This document shows positions 34,186-43,159 of a stretch of DNA of 64,000 nt, piece after piece. How positions within the stretch are numbered: the stretch's first letter is position 1; each line of letters starts with the position of its first letter. A model generated the notes under the pieces. That model saw only the letters and a program-made list of their open reading frames with translations, was not told where the DNA came from and searched no databases. Made by a program: the position numbers and the translations under genes. Where the stretch lies: contig NZ_JANIAA010000030.1 in NCBI RefSeq assembly GCF_024505145.1, forward strand, positions 62,001 through 126,000. The letters are read 5' to 3'. This DNA comes from Streptomyces rugosispiralis (GTDB lineage: Bacteria; Actinomycetota; Actinomycetes; Streptomycetales; Streptomycetaceae).

Positions 34186-34730
34186 CGTCAGCGGGTGTCG
34201 ACCACGACGGTGTCCAACGTACTCAACGGCACCGGCCGGGTCTCGGAGGCGACGCGGGCCCGGGTGCGGGCGATGGCCGGCGCGCTCGGTCACGGCCCGG
34301 CGGGCAGCGGCGGGCGCACCCTGGGGCTCGCGGTGACGGCGATGGACTCGGGCCCGCCGAGCACATGTGGCGCACGCTGCCCGCCGCGGGGGTGGTGGTG
34401 CCGGACGGCCCGCCCGGCGACCCCGTGTTGCGGGTGCTGCGCGCCCGCGGTCTGCCGCTGGTGTTCGACGGCCGTCCCGGCGATCTGCGGGCGCCATGAA
34501 GGTGGCCTCGACATCGCGCAGCCGCTTGACGTCGCGCGGGCCGGGGTGCGGCCGTGCGTGGTCCCGTTCGACGATGACGACTCGGCGGGACGGGGGCTGG
34601 ACGCCCTGCTGACCGGCGAGGGCCGGCCGGACGCGGTGTTCGGGCTGTACGACCCGTGCGGCCGTCGGGTCCTGGCGGCGGCCGCGCGCCGTCCTGACGG
34701 GCGGGGCGGCCCGGGTCCGTCGCGTCCGTC
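34186..34730 (+). pseudogene. LacI-family regulator remnant
   Basis: Pieces of a LacI-type repressor in order but in different frames with parts missing. The HTH end reads VSTTTVSNVLNGTGRVSEAT and RARVRAMAGALGH from about 34195 but lacks the usual MxxxKDVAxxAG start. The effector part resumes in another frame with AAGVVVPDGPPGDPVLRVLR and ARGLPLVFDGRP, hits a stop at 34499, and continues in the first frame as VRPCVVPFDDDDSAGRGLDA and EGRPDAVFGLYDPCGRRVLA. About half of the binding domain is deleted. No intact ORF covers it, so it is a decayed gene. Confidence 0.7.
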
Positions 34731-35610
34731 AGGCTTCCGTGGGCGTGATGTCCAGCGCCGTGAGGAAGGCGGTCGCCGCCGGTGTGCGGCTGAAGCGGCT
34801 CCAGATGACGTACTCGACCCGGGCCGGTGCGTCGGCGACCCCGATGGTGACGACGCCCGCGAGATGAGGCGCGTAGGCGGTGGGAAGCATCGCCACGCCG
34901 AGGCCCGGCCCGACGAGCCGGGCGATGAACTCGGCGCTGGTCACCTCGAAGGCGACGTCACGGGTGAGCCCCGCGGCCTCGAAGGCCAGGTCGGACTGGG
35001 CGCGCCCGGCGGTCCCGGCCGGGAGGTCCACGAACACCTCGGCGGAGAGCCTGCGCAGGTCGACCTGTGACTCCCCGGCGAGGGGGTGGTCCGGCGCGAC
35101 CACGGCGACGAGCCGGTCACGCGCGAGTTCATGGGCGGCGACACCCTGCGGGCGGGCGGTGGTCGGCAGACCGAGGAACGCCACGTCGAGGGCGCCCTCC
35201 TTGACCTGCTCGACGAGGTCGTCGCTCGCGCCCACCCGCAGGCTGACGCGCACGCGCGGGTACCGCTCGTGGAAGTCGCGCAGCGCGCCCGGGATGTCGA
35301 CCGCGGTGACGGTGGGGATCAGGCCCACGGCGAGCCGTCCGCGTACCTCCCCGACGGCCGCGGCGACCTCGGCGGCCGCGCGCTCGGCGGCGTCCAGGCA
35401 TTGCCGGGCGGCCGGGAGGAAGGCCGCACCGGCCGGTGTCAGCCGCACCCGGCGGCTGGTGCGCTCGAAGAGTCTCGCGCCCAACTCCTTCTCCAGCCGG
35501 GCGATTTGGTGGCTGAGGGCGGACTGGACGACCAGACACCGTTCCGCGGCCCGGGTGAAGCTGTTCGTCTCGGCGACGGCGACGACGTACCGCATCTGCT
35601 GAAGCTCCAT
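34729..35610 (-). CDS. LysR family transcriptional regulator
   Basis: A 293-residue LysR regulator: MELQQMRYVVAVAETNSFTR, CLVVQSALSHQIARLEKELGA, RLFERTSRRVRLTPAG (HTH), then EVRGRLAVGLIPTVTAVDIPG, EGALDVAFLGLP and LVGPGLGVAMLPTAYAPHL (effector domain). ATG 35610 is preferred over an upstream start that adds 13 unconserved residues. It is divergent from an EamA transporter with only 65 bp between, a layout in which the LysR protein usually controls the transporter. Its 3' end abuts the LacI remnant. Confidence 0.92.
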   Translation of the reverse strand: MELQQMRYVVAVAETNSFTRAAERCLVVQSALSHQIARLEKELGARLFERTSRRVRLTPAGAAFLPAARQCLDAAERAAAEVAAAVGEVRGRLAVGLIPTVTAVDIPGALRDFHERYPRVRVSLRVGASDDLVEQVKEGALDVAFLGLPTTARPQGVAAHELARDRLVAVVAPDHPLAGESQVDLRRLSAEVFVDLPAGTAGRAQSDLAFEAAGLTRDVAFEVTSAEFIARLVGPGLGVAMLPTAYAPHLAGVVTIGVADAPARVEYVIWSRFSRTPAATAFLTALDITPTEA

Positions 35611-35675
35611 GGATCCATCGTGAATCGAGATCGATGTGGTGACAAACATGTGTTGGACTCATCAATGGCTCCGAG
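35611..35675. promoter_or_regulatory. divergent LysR/EamA promoter region
   Basis: A short AT-richer intergenic region. It contains ATC-N13-GAT (35617-35635) and a nearly palindromic ACATGT core flanked by CAA and TTG (35643-35655). Either could be the LysR binding site. No -10/-35 pair stands out. Confidence 0.35.
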
Positions 35676-36668
35676 ATGAGACTTCGAGGCATGACACGGC
35701 ACACCACACACGTGGCTTCCGGCGGGGCCGGCGGTGTTCGCCACGGAAACCTGCCACGCACCGCGCTGACGGCGCTCGCTCCCTCGGTGTGGGGCACGAC
35801 GTATGTCGTCACCACCGAGCTGCTCCCCGAGGGACATCCGCTCTTCGCGGGGTTCCTGCGCGCGTTGCCCGCCGGGCTGATCGCGCTGGCCCTCACCCGG
35901 ACGCTGCCGCGCGGCGCCTGGTGGGGGAAGGCCGCGGCGCTCGGCGTGCTGAACATCGGGCTGTTCCTCCCGCTGCTGTTCATCGCGGCCGAACGCCTGC
36001 CGGGTGGTGTGGCCGCCACCTTGGCGGCGGCCCAGCCGCTGGTCGTGGCCGTCCTGGCGGTCACCGTGCTCCATGAGCGCCTTTCGCTGTGGCGCCTCCT
36101 GTGGGGTGTGACGGGCGTCGTCGGCGTCGGTCTCGTGGTGATCGGGCCGAACGCGGCACTCGACACCGTCGGGGTCGTGGCGGGGCTCGCGGGCGCGGTC
36201 ACGATGGCGCTCGGCGTGACGCTCACCAAGCGCTGGGGGCGCCCCGCCGGGGTCGGCGCCACCACCTTCGCCGGGTGGCAACTCTCGGCGGGAGGGCTCT
36301 TCCTGCTGCCCCTCACCTTCCTCGTCGAGGGGGCGCCTCCCGCGATCGACCCGCCCGCCGTCCTCGGCTACCTCTGGCTGGGGCTGGTCGGCGGTCTGCT
36401 CACCTACGCCCTGTGGTTCCAGGGCATCACCAGCCTGCCCGTCGCCTCGGTCGCGGTTCTCGCCCTGCTGTCGCCGCTGGTGGCCGCCGTTCTCGGCGCC
36501 ATCGTGCTCGACCAGACACTCGGCCCGGTCCAGCTCGTGGGATTCGCGCTCTCGCTCGCCGCGATCGTCGCGGGACAGCTTGCGCCGCGTACCCGCACCC
36601 GAGCCCGCCCCGAGACGCCCCAGCACGACTCCGTCCCCACCCCCGCCCCGGAAGGGGCACCCAGATGA
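35676..36668 (+). CDS. EamA/DMT-family transporter
   Basis: A 330-residue protein with about ten membrane helices in two EamA repeats: APSVWGTTYVVTTELLPEGH, FLRALPAGLIALALTR, NIGLFLPLLFIAAERLPGG and LVVAVLAVTVLHERLSLW in the first, and LGLVGGLLTYALWFQGITSL and SVAVLALLSPLVAAVLGAIV in the second. Members export amino acids, purines or metabolites. The start may be ATG 35676 or ATG 35691. Paired with the divergent LysR gene. The C-terminus is a polar Arg/Pro tail. Confidence 0.9.
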   Translation: MRLRGMTRHTTHVASGGAGGVRHGNLPRTALTALAPSVWGTTYVVTTELLPEGHPLFAGFLRALPAGLIALALTRTLPRGAWWGKAAALGVLNIGLFLPLLFIAAERLPGGVAATLAAAQPLVVAVLAVTVLHERLSLWRLLWGVTGVVGVGLVVIGPNAALDTVGVVAGLAGAVTMALGVTLTKRWGRPAGVGATTFAGWQLSAGGLFLLPLTFLVEGAPPAIDPPAVLGYLWLGLVGGLLTYALWFQGITSLPVASVAVLALLSPLVAAVLGAIVLDQTLGPVQLVGFALSLAAIVAGQLAPRTRTRARPETPQHDSVPTPAPEGAPR

Positions 36669-36748
36669 AGATCGCCGCCGTCGGAGCCGCCCTGCGGAAC
36701 CCGGGCCGGGCCCACGGCCACCGGCCGGGTCCGGGGCGCTCGACGTGA
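36665..36748 (+). CDS. 27-codon ORF overlapping the EamA stop (possible remnant)
   Basis: ATG 36665 overlaps the EamA stop as ATGA and GGAAGGG lies upstream, so it would be translated. It starts MKIAAVGAALRNPG and then becomes Arg/Gly/Pro-rich until TGA. It looks like the first codons of a gene whose remainder has been lost. No function is claimed. Confidence 0.25.
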   Translation: MKIAAVGAALRNPGRAHGHRPGPGRST

Positions 36749-36799
36749 TCCCGGCCAAAGGCGGCGCCGCGCCAGGTCGTCCCTCCCCCGGCACACCGG

Positions 36800-37360
36800 C
36801 TACCGGCGCCGCTCCCAGGTGGCCCGGGTGAGTTCGTACTCGACCTCGCCGTGTTCGGATCCCTCGATCGCCTCCGGCCACTCCTCGGTGAAGCTGCGGA
36901 CGAACGACAGGCCCGACTTCTCCATCACCCGCCGGGACCCGGTGTTCACCGCCATGGTGTCCGCGGTGACCCGTTCCACGCCGAGGTCGGTGAACCCCTT
37001 GTGGATCAGCGCCCGGGATCCCTCCGTGGCGTAGCCCTTGCCCCAGGCGGCCTTGTTCAGGCGGTAGCCGAGCTCCACCACGGCGGGGCTGTGGTCGTCC
37101 AGGGGGCGGAACTCGAACCAGCCCAGGAAGGTTCCGGTGGCCTTCTCCTCGGCGGCCCAGTAGCCGCGGACCCCGAGGCCCGGGTGGTCGTGGAGGAACC
37201 GTGGCAGGGTCTTCGCGAGGATCGTCTCCCGGCTCGTCGGCTTGCCACCGGTGAGGAAGCGCATGACGTCGGGGTCGTTGTCGAGCGCGAACAGGTGGTC
37301 GGCGTCGGCGTCGGTGAACGGGCGCAGCACGAGCCGTTCGGTCTCCAGGAAGACATGCAT
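36800..37360 (-). CDS. GNAT family N-acetyltransferase (RimJ/RimL-like)
   Basis: A 186-residue acetyltransferase: LETERLVLRPFTDADADHLF, LGWFEFRPLDDHSPAVVELGYRL-type strand, NKAAWGKGYATEGSRALIHK (acetyl-CoA loop) and VERVTADTMAVNTGSRRVME. ATG 37360 has GAGGA 7 nt upstream. Convergent with the EamA gene. Substrate unknown; N-terminal amino groups or small amines are typical. Confidence 0.9.
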   Translation of the reverse strand: MHVFLETERLVLRPFTDADADHLFALDNDPDVMRFLTGGKPTSRETILAKTLPRFLHDHPGLGVRGYWAAEEKATGTFLGWFEFRPLDDHSPAVVELGYRLNKAAWGKGYATEGSRALIHKGFTDLGVERVTADTMAVNTGSRRVMEKSGLSFVRSFTEEWPEAIEGSEHGEVEYELTRATWERRR

Positions 37361-37439
37361 GCCGCGATCCTCACCGCCGGACGGCCGGGCCCGCCACCGG
37401 ATATGCGCGGCGGGCCGAAGGGGGCCGGGGCTGTCAGCT

Positions 37440-38678
37440 CTACGGCTCGATGTCCAGGACGTCGTGGACCGGCCGCCGCGGGGTCTGCCTGCCCCGGGGG
37501 CCGTACCCCAGCCGCAGCACCATCTGCACATGGGCCATGGCGGATGTCGGGTCGCGCAGTGGCCAGCGCAGGTCGTGCCATTCGAGGGCCTGGGTGACGA
37601 ACGAGGCGGACAGTCCCGCCAGGGTGGCGCGCAGCAGCACCCGCTCCACCGCCTGGCCGGTGCGCAGCCAGTCCACCGGACGGTCGCGGGCGGTGCTCAG
37701 CAACACCAGGTGCGGGAAGGTCTCGAAGTCGGCGGTCGGGCGCCCGGGGATGGACCTGCCGCCCGCGAAGTCCCGTACGGGGGCCTTGCCGATCCGGCGC
37801 CGGGGTCCGAAGGCGTACTCCGGAACGCCTTCGGTGGCCGGTCGGGTGTCGTCGGCGGCGCGGGTGAAGCGGGCCAGGTCCGCGGCGGCCCCGGCGTCGG
37901 TGAGGTTGCGGGCCTCGGCCTCCAGCGCCAGGTCCACGACGTACTGGAGATGCCAGCCGGACACGAAGGACAGCGCGACGTGCTCCCGGTGCGCGGCGTC
38001 GACGAGGGCGCTCCGCACGGACGCGGGGATCTCGGTCTCGGCGAAGGGGAACCTGCTGGTGTGGCGGGTGCGCACGGCCGGGTACAGGGCGGCCGGATCG
38101 GCCTCGTCACCGAGCGGGCGGGTCAGTGTTACGGAGGCCAGCAGCATGGGGTCCACGGGGTCGGGCAGCAGCCGGGTCGCCGCCTCCCAGCCCTCGTGCG
38201 CCACCGCGACCCGCAGGTTCATCAGGGCGGCGCCACAGCCGATGTGCAGCGCGCGAAGCTCGGGGTCGGTGTGCGGCAGGGCACCCCGCAGGTCGGCCCT
38301 GAGACGGAACACGCGGCCGCGCCGGGAGTACTGGAACCGCCAGGGCTGGGTGTTGTGCATCGAGGGCGCGGCCGTGGCGTCCGCCACCAACGACAGGACA
38401 ACCGCTTCGGAGAGCGAACGAGCGGTGCGGTGGGTCGCCGCGGAGCCGCGCCGGCCCGTCCCCTCCCGGCGCCGTTCCGGTTCCTGCCCGATGGGGTGAA
38501 CGTGTGCGTCCGGGCCGGGGAACACCAGGGTGATCTGGTCCGAGTCCGACCACCGCACGTCATAGGGGGGTGTCCCGTCGTCGTGGTGGAGTCCGACGAT
38601 CTCACCGTCCCGTGTGGTGGCACCGGTGGTGGGGCTTTCGACAATCAGCTGGTCGCCGACATGGGCACGCATCGACAT
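37440..38678 (-). CDS. fusion of DUF1918 and Acg-type nitroreductase domains
   Basis: A 412-residue protein with two parts in one open frame. Residues 1-65 are a DUF1918 domain (MRAHVGDQLIVESPTTGATT, GEIVGLHHDDGTPPYDVRW, GPDAHVHPI), normally a stand-alone 60-70 residue protein. After a basic linker (QEPERRREGTGRRGSAATHR), residues 95-412 are an Acg-family nitroreductase-fold FMN protein (ATAAPSMHNTQPWRFQ, ALHIGCGAALMNLRVAVAHEG, TRHTSRFPFAETEIP, AGLSASFVTQALEW, MVLRLGYGPRGRQTPRRPV). Acg proteins in mycobacteria belong to the hypoxia/dormancy regulon. AGGAAAGG precedes ATG 38678. No stop or frame break is seen at the junction. Confidence 0.85.
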   Translation of the reverse strand: MSMRAHVGDQLIVESPTTGATTRDGEIVGLHHDDGTPPYDVRWSDSDQITLVFPGPDAHVHPIGQEPERRREGTGRRGSAATHRTARSLSEAVVLSLVADATAAPSMHNTQPWRFQYSRRGRVFRLRADLRGALPHTDPELRALHIGCGAALMNLRVAVAHEGWEAATRLLPDPVDPMLLASVTLTRPLGDEADPAALYPAVRTRHTSRFPFAETEIPASVRSALVDAAHREHVALSFVSGWHLQYVVDLALEAEARNLTDAGAAADLARFTRAADDTRPATEGVPEYAFGPRRRIGKAPVRDFAGGRSIPGRPTADFETFPHLVLLSTARDRPVDWLRTGQAVERVLLRATLAGLSASFVTQALEWHDLRWPLRDPTSAMAHVQMVLRLGYGPRGRQTPRRPVHDVLDIEP

Positions 38679-38865
38679 CCCGCCTTTCCTGCCTGACGCC
38701 GTCCACTGTGACACCGCCGGTGCGCGGTGTCCTGGGGGCGGAACGCCCTCGGGCGAGGGGCCGGATGGCCCCGTGGCGGGCCGGGTGGCCGGGAGCGTCC
38801 TGCCGTACGGCTCAGAGCCTGTGTCATATCCCCGGTCGGATCAGCGTGCGGCGTCTGGCACGCAT

Positions 38866-40002
38866 TCACGCCACCCGATACGGCCGTGCCCGCTCGCTGT
38901 TCAGCGTGAGCCCCAGGCCGGGCGCCCCGTCGTGGCCCGGGACGAGGCTGCCGCCGTCGGGTGCGAGGGCGCCGTCGAACAGCAGGCGCTCGATGCGCAC
39001 ATGGTCGTGGAACCACTCCAGGTGGCGCAGGTTGGGCACGGACCCGGCGGCGTGGGCGTGGGCGTGCGGGGCGCAGTGTCCGGAGATCTCGAGGCCCTGG
39101 CTGTGGGCGAGGGCGGCGGCGCGCAGCCAGACGGTGATGCCGCCGCAGCGGGTGACATCGGCCTGGAGGCAGTCCACGGCTCCGGCGGCGAGCATCCGCG
39201 CGAAGTACGGCAGGGTGTAGCCGTACTCACCGGCCGTGACCTCCATCGGGACGCGGTCACGGACGGTGGCGAGCGTGGCGAGGTGGTCGGCTGAGACGGG
39301 CTCCTCGAACCAGGTCACACCGTGTTCGGCGAGGGTGCCGGCCATGCGGATGGCCTGTTTGGCGTCGTAGCCGCCGTTGGCGTCCACGTACAGGGCGGTG
39401 GTGTCGCCGATGCTGGTACGGGCCTCGGCGACGCGTTTCCGGTCGCGTTCCTCGTACCGTCCCCAGGACTCGCCGATCTTGATTTTGACGCGGGGGATGC
39501 CCGCTTCCTCGGTCCAGCCGCGCAGTTGCCGGTCCTGGCGCTCGGCGTCGTACGTGGTGAAGCCGCCACTGCCGTACACGGGCACCTCGTCCCGCGCCCT
39601 GCCCAGGAGGTGGACCAGGGGCAGGTCGAGCAGGCGGGCCTTGCAGTCCCACAGGGCGATGTCCACGGCGGCGATGGCCTGGGCGGCCACGCCGGGCAGC
39701 CCGGCGTTGCGCACGGCGCGGTGCATGGCCTCGTTCGCGCGTGGTACGTCGAGGGCCGGGGTGCCGGTGACCACATCGGCCAGCAGATCGTCGATGAGCA
39801 GGGCCGTGGCGGCCGGGGCGTAGGTGTAGCCGAGTCCCGTGACCCGGCCGCACCGGACGGTGGTGAGGACGAGGGTGGTGCTGTCCCAGCCGAGGGTGGC
39901 GTCGGCCTCGGGGGCGTCGGTGGGCACCGTGTAGACGGCGCTGTCCACCCCGTCCACGACGTGCTCGCCCGCGCCTCCTGCCACGACGCGGCCCGTCACC
40001 AC
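38866..40002 (-). CDS. enolase-superfamily enzyme (mandelate racemase/muconate-lactonizing type)
   Basis: A 378-residue enolase-superfamily protein. The barrel motifs are present: KIKIG with the acid-base lysines, LYVDANGGYDAKQA, VTWFEEPVSADHL and MEVTAGEYGY as metal ligands, then QADVTRCGG and a His-rich GHCAPHAHAHAAGSVPNLRH. This pattern suits a sugar-acid dehydratase or racemase. GTG 40002 is chosen: an AGGTGA overlapping the upstream stop lies 7 nt ahead. It begins 7 nt after the dehydrogenase gene, so it is the third gene of this operon. Substrate not predictable; an aldonate or 2-hydroxy acid would fit the neighbours. Confidence 0.85.
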   Translation of the reverse strand: MVTGRVVAGGAGEHVVDGVDSAVYTVPTDAPEADATLGWDSTTLVLTTVRCGRVTGLGYTYAPAATALLIDDLLADVVTGTPALDVPRANEAMHRAVRNAGLPGVAAQAIAAVDIALWDCKARLLDLPLVHLLGRARDEVPVYGSGGFTTYDAERQDRQLRGWTEEAGIPRVKIKIGESWGRYEERDRKRVAEARTSIGDTTALYVDANGGYDAKQAIRMAGTLAEHGVTWFEEPVSADHLATLATVRDRVPMEVTAGEYGYTLPYFARMLAAGAVDCLQADVTRCGGITVWLRAAALAHSQGLEISGHCAPHAHAHAAGSVPNLRHLEWFHDHVRIERLLFDGALAPDGGSLVPGHDGAPGLGLTLNSERARPYRVA

Positions 40003-40009
40003 CGCGCGG

Positions 40010-43000
40010 TCACCTTCGCCCGCGGCGCGTGCGTCGCGAGGCGGCGCGGCCGACCCCCACCGCGGCCCCCGCCACGGCCGTCGCCGTGAGGGTGGCGGCA
40101 CCGGCGGTGGTCGCCCAGCGGGCCGCGCGGGAGGGCGGGGCCGCGCGCTGGGCCAGGCGTTCGGGCCGCTCGCTCGGCAGGGTGGTGTCGAGGCCCAGGG
40201 CCAGCGCCTCGGCCAGGTGGAGGGCCCCGCGGCCGGTGTCGCCCTGCTCGATCTGGGTGCGGCAGCTGAAGCCGTCCGCGAGCAGCAGGCTGCCGGGGGC
40301 GGCCGCGCGCACGGCGGGCAGGACACCCTGTTCCGCGATGGCCATCGAGACCTCGTGGTGGCCGCGTTCGAAGCCGAAGTTTCCGGCCAGACCGCAGCAG
40401 CCCTCGTCCAGGACGTCGGTGACGAGGTGGGCGCGGCGCATGAGTTCGCGGTCCGCGTCGTCCTTCATGATGGCGTGCTGGTGGCAGTGGGTCTGGACGA
40501 CGGCCTGCCGGGTGAGCGCGGGTGGCCGCCAGCCGTCGGGGGCGTGGTGGACGAGGTGTTCGGCGAAGGTGCGGAACTGTCCGGCCAGCCGCCCCACGTC
40601 CTGGTCGGCGGGCATCAGTTCGGGTGCGTCGGCCCGGAACACCGCGGTGCAGGAGGGTTCGAGGCCGATGACCGGGGTGCCCGCCTCGAGGTAGGGCCGC
40701 AGCACCCGCAGCGTGCGCCGCAGCACCTTCTTCGCCGTGGCCAGTTGCCCGGTGGAGATCCAGGTGAGACCGCAGCACACCGGCTCGGCCGGTACGGCGA
40801 CCCGGAATCCGGCGTCCTCCAGCACCCGGACGGCCGAGATGGCGACCGCGGGGTGGAAGTAGGTGCTGAAGGTGTCGGGCCACACCACCACGGTCCGCGG
40901 ATCGGCCGGGTCCGGCTCCTCGGTGGCGCGGGCGCGCCACCACTGGAGGAAGGACCGCGGTGCGAACACGGGCGCCTGGCGTGCGCCGTCCACACCGGCC
41001 AGCCGCTTGCCGAGACCGGCCACACCCGGCGCCCTGGCCACGGTGTTGACCAGCGAGGGCGCGATGCGGGACAGCCGGGCCCACACCGGCAGCCAGCCCA
41101 TGGAGTAGTGCGCCGCCGGGCGCGGGCGGCCCGCGTGGTGATGGGCGAGGAACTCGGCCTTGAGCGTCGCCATGTCGACACCGGTCGGGCAGTCGGACTT
41201 ACAGCCCTTGCACGCCAGGCACAGGTCCAGGGCGTCATGGACCTCGGTCGAGCGCCAGCCGTCGGTGACGGCGGAGTCCGGGTGGCCGTCGAGCATCTCG
41301 AACAGCAGCCGGGCCCGGCCGCGGGTGGAGTGTTCCTCCTCCTTGGTGGCCCGGTACGACGGGCACATCACGGCGCCGTGGTGGCCGCGGCAGTTGCCGA
41401 TGCCGACACAGCGCATGACCGCGCGGGTGAAGGAGTGTTCGTCGTCGGGGTAGCCGAAGTGTGTGCCGGGGGTCGTCGGCCGCCACCCCGGGCCCAGGCG
41501 CAGCTGACCGTCGACCGGGTTCGGGCCGGTGGCCGTATCCGGGCCGGTGGCCGTATCCGGGCCGGTGGACTCGCCAGGGCTCGGGTTCGGGCCGGTGACC
41601 TTGCCGGGGTTCATCCGGTTCCCCGGGTCGAACACCGCCTTCACCTCGCCGAACGCGGTCACCAGGCGCTCGCCGAACATGCGGGTGAGCAGTTCGCCCC
41701 GCGCCTGGCCGTCCCCGTGCTCGCCGGACAGCGAGCCGCCGTACGAGACCACCAGGTCGGCGGCGCGTTCCAGGAAGCGGCGGAAGTCGGCCACGCCGTC
41801 GGCGGTCGTCATCCCGAACGGGATGCGGGTGTGCACACAGCCCTGCCCGAAGTGGCCGTACAGCGACGGATGGTCGTAGCCGAACTCCGCGAACAGGTCC
41901 TTCAGATCGCGCAGATAGTCCCCCAGGCGCTCGGGCGGGACGGCGGAGTCCTCCCAGCCCTCCCAGGTCTCCCGGTCGTCCGGCGGGCGCGCCGTCACCC
42001 CGAGTCCCGCCTCGCGGGCCCTGAGCATCCGCTGCTCGCGCCGGGGGTCGTCGGAGAAGGCCACCGTGGCGTCCTTCTCGTCCCGCCCCACCGAGCGCAG
42101 CAGCGCGTGTGCCTGCCCGTCGACGTCCTCCTGGGTGTCCCCGCTGAACTGCACCATCAGCCAACTGCCGCCCTCGGGGAGGGAGTTGAGGGATTCGAGG
42201 TACGCGTGCTCCTCGCGCATCAGCTGGGCCATCCGCCCGTCCAGGGCCTCCAGCTCCCCGGGGGTGCAGCGTTCCAGGATTCGGGGCACATCGTCGGCGG
42301 CGGCGCAGATGTCGTCGTAGCCGAGCACCAGCAGCGACTGGTACGGGGGTACGGGCACCAGGTCCACTTCGGCGCGTACCACCGTCACCAGGGTCCCCTC
42401 GCTGCCCACCAGGGCGCGGGCCACGTCGAAGCCGTTCTCCGGCAGCAGCGAGTCCAGGTTGTAGCCGGAGACCCGGCGCGGGATCTTCGGGTAGCCGCGC
42501 CGGATGTCCGCGAGGTACTCGCCGACGACGCGGTCCAGCCCGTCGTAGATCTCGGCCCGGCGGCCGCCCGCCGCGGCGATCCGCGCCCGCTCCGCCCTGG
42601 ACGTCGGCCCCACCCACATGCGCACGCCGTCGTAGGTGAGGACCTCCAGGCGGCGCACGTTGTCCACGGTCTTGCCATACGCCTGCGCCGAGGCTCCGCA
42701 CGAGTTGTTGCCGATCATTCCGCCCAGCGCGCAGTGGCTGTGGGTGGACGGCTTCGGCCCGAACTGCAGCCCGTGGTCGGCGAGTTGACGGTTGAGCTCG
42801 TCCAGCACCAGCCCCGGCTCCACCACACAGGTGCGCGCCTCGGGATCCACCGAGACCAGGGCGTGGCAGTACTTGCTCCAGTCGATCACCACGGCGGTGT
42901 TCGTGGACTGACCGGCCAGGCTGGTGCCGCCACCCCGCGACAGCACCGGCGCGCCGAAGCGGGCGCACACCTCCACCGCCCGCGCCCCGGCCTCCACACC

Positions 43001-43141
43001 GCGCGGGACGACGACGCCGATGGGCACCTGGCGGTAGTTGGAGCCGTCCGTGGCGTACGCGCCCCGGCTGCCCGCGTCAAACCTGACCTCGGCGTCCACC
43101 TCCGCACGCAGCGCCCCCTCAAGCCCGCTCGAGGTACGCAT
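40010..43141 (-). CDS. FAD-binding and 4Fe-4S 2-hydroxyacid dehydrogenase (D-lactate/D-2-hydroxyglutarate type)
   Basis: A 1043-residue membrane-associated type dehydrogenase. Part one (about 1-520) is an FAD-linked oxidase: APVLSRGGGTSLAGQSTNTA, GGMIGNNSCGASAQAYGKT, ALVGSEGTLVTVVRAEVDL, GHFGQGCVHTRIPF, SGEHGDGQARGELLTRMFG. Part two (about 600-1000) carries Fe-S ligands (CVGIGNCRGHHGAVMCPS, CLACKGCKSDCPTG) and CCG-type motifs (VCCGLTWISTG, EPSCTAVFR, GCCGLAGNFGFERGHHEVSM). The end is a short hydrophobic/basic tail that may anchor it. Such enzymes oxidise D-lactate or related 2-hydroxy acids with electrons going to quinone. It lies 18 nt after the TPP enzyme gene. The linker holds a TGPDTA repeat. 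Confidence 0.9.
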   Translation of the reverse strand: MRTSSGLEGALRAEVDAEVRFDAGSRGAYATDGSNYRQVPIGVVVPRGVEAGARAVEVCARFGAPVLSRGGGTSLAGQSTNTAVVIDWSKYCHALVSVDPEARTCVVEPGLVLDELNRQLADHGLQFGPKPSTHSHCALGGMIGNNSCGASAQAYGKTVDNVRRLEVLTYDGVRMWVGPTSRAERARIAAAGGRRAEIYDGLDRVVGEYLADIRRGYPKIPRRVSGYNLDSLLPENGFDVARALVGSEGTLVTVVRAEVDLVPVPPYQSLLVLGYDDICAAADDVPRILERCTPGELEALDGRMAQLMREEHAYLESLNSLPEGGSWLMVQFSGDTQEDVDGQAHALLRSVGRDEKDATVAFSDDPRREQRMLRAREAGLGVTARPPDDRETWEGWEDSAVPPERLGDYLRDLKDLFAEFGYDHPSLYGHFGQGCVHTRIPFGMTTADGVADFRRFLERAADLVVSYGGSLSGEHGDGQARGELLTRMFGERLVTAFGEVKAVFDPGNRMNPGKVTGPNPSPGESTGPDTATGPDTATGPNPVDGQLRLGPGWRPTTPGTHFGYPDDEHSFTRAVMRCVGIGNCRGHHGAVMCPSYRATKEEEHSTRGRARLLFEMLDGHPDSAVTDGWRSTEVHDALDLCLACKGCKSDCPTGVDMATLKAEFLAHHHAGRPRPAAHYSMGWLPVWARLSRIAPSLVNTVARAPGVAGLGKRLAGVDGARQAPVFAPRSFLQWWRARATEEPDPADPRTVVVWPDTFSTYFHPAVAISAVRVLEDAGFRVAVPAEPVCCGLTWISTGQLATAKKVLRRTLRVLRPYLEAGTPVIGLEPSCTAVFRADAPELMPADQDVGRLAGQFRTFAEHLVHHAPDGWRPPALTRQAVVQTHCHQHAIMKDDADRELMRRAHLVTDVLDEGCCGLAGNFGFERGHHEVSMAIAEQGVLPAVRAAAPGSLLLADGFSCRTQIEQGDTGRGALHLAEALALGLDTTLPSERPERLAQRAAPPSRAARWATTAGAATLTATAVAGAAVGVGRAASRRTRRGRR
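41521..41567 (-). repeat. 18-bp tandem repeat in the FAD/Fe-S linker
   Basis: Two full copies and one partial copy of CGGGCCGGTGGCCGTATC (plus-strand reading). On the coding strand it encodes repeated TGPDTA units between the FAD and Fe-S halves, so it only changes linker length. Confidence 0.8.
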
Positions 43142-43159
43142 GCCGCACTTCCCCTTCCG

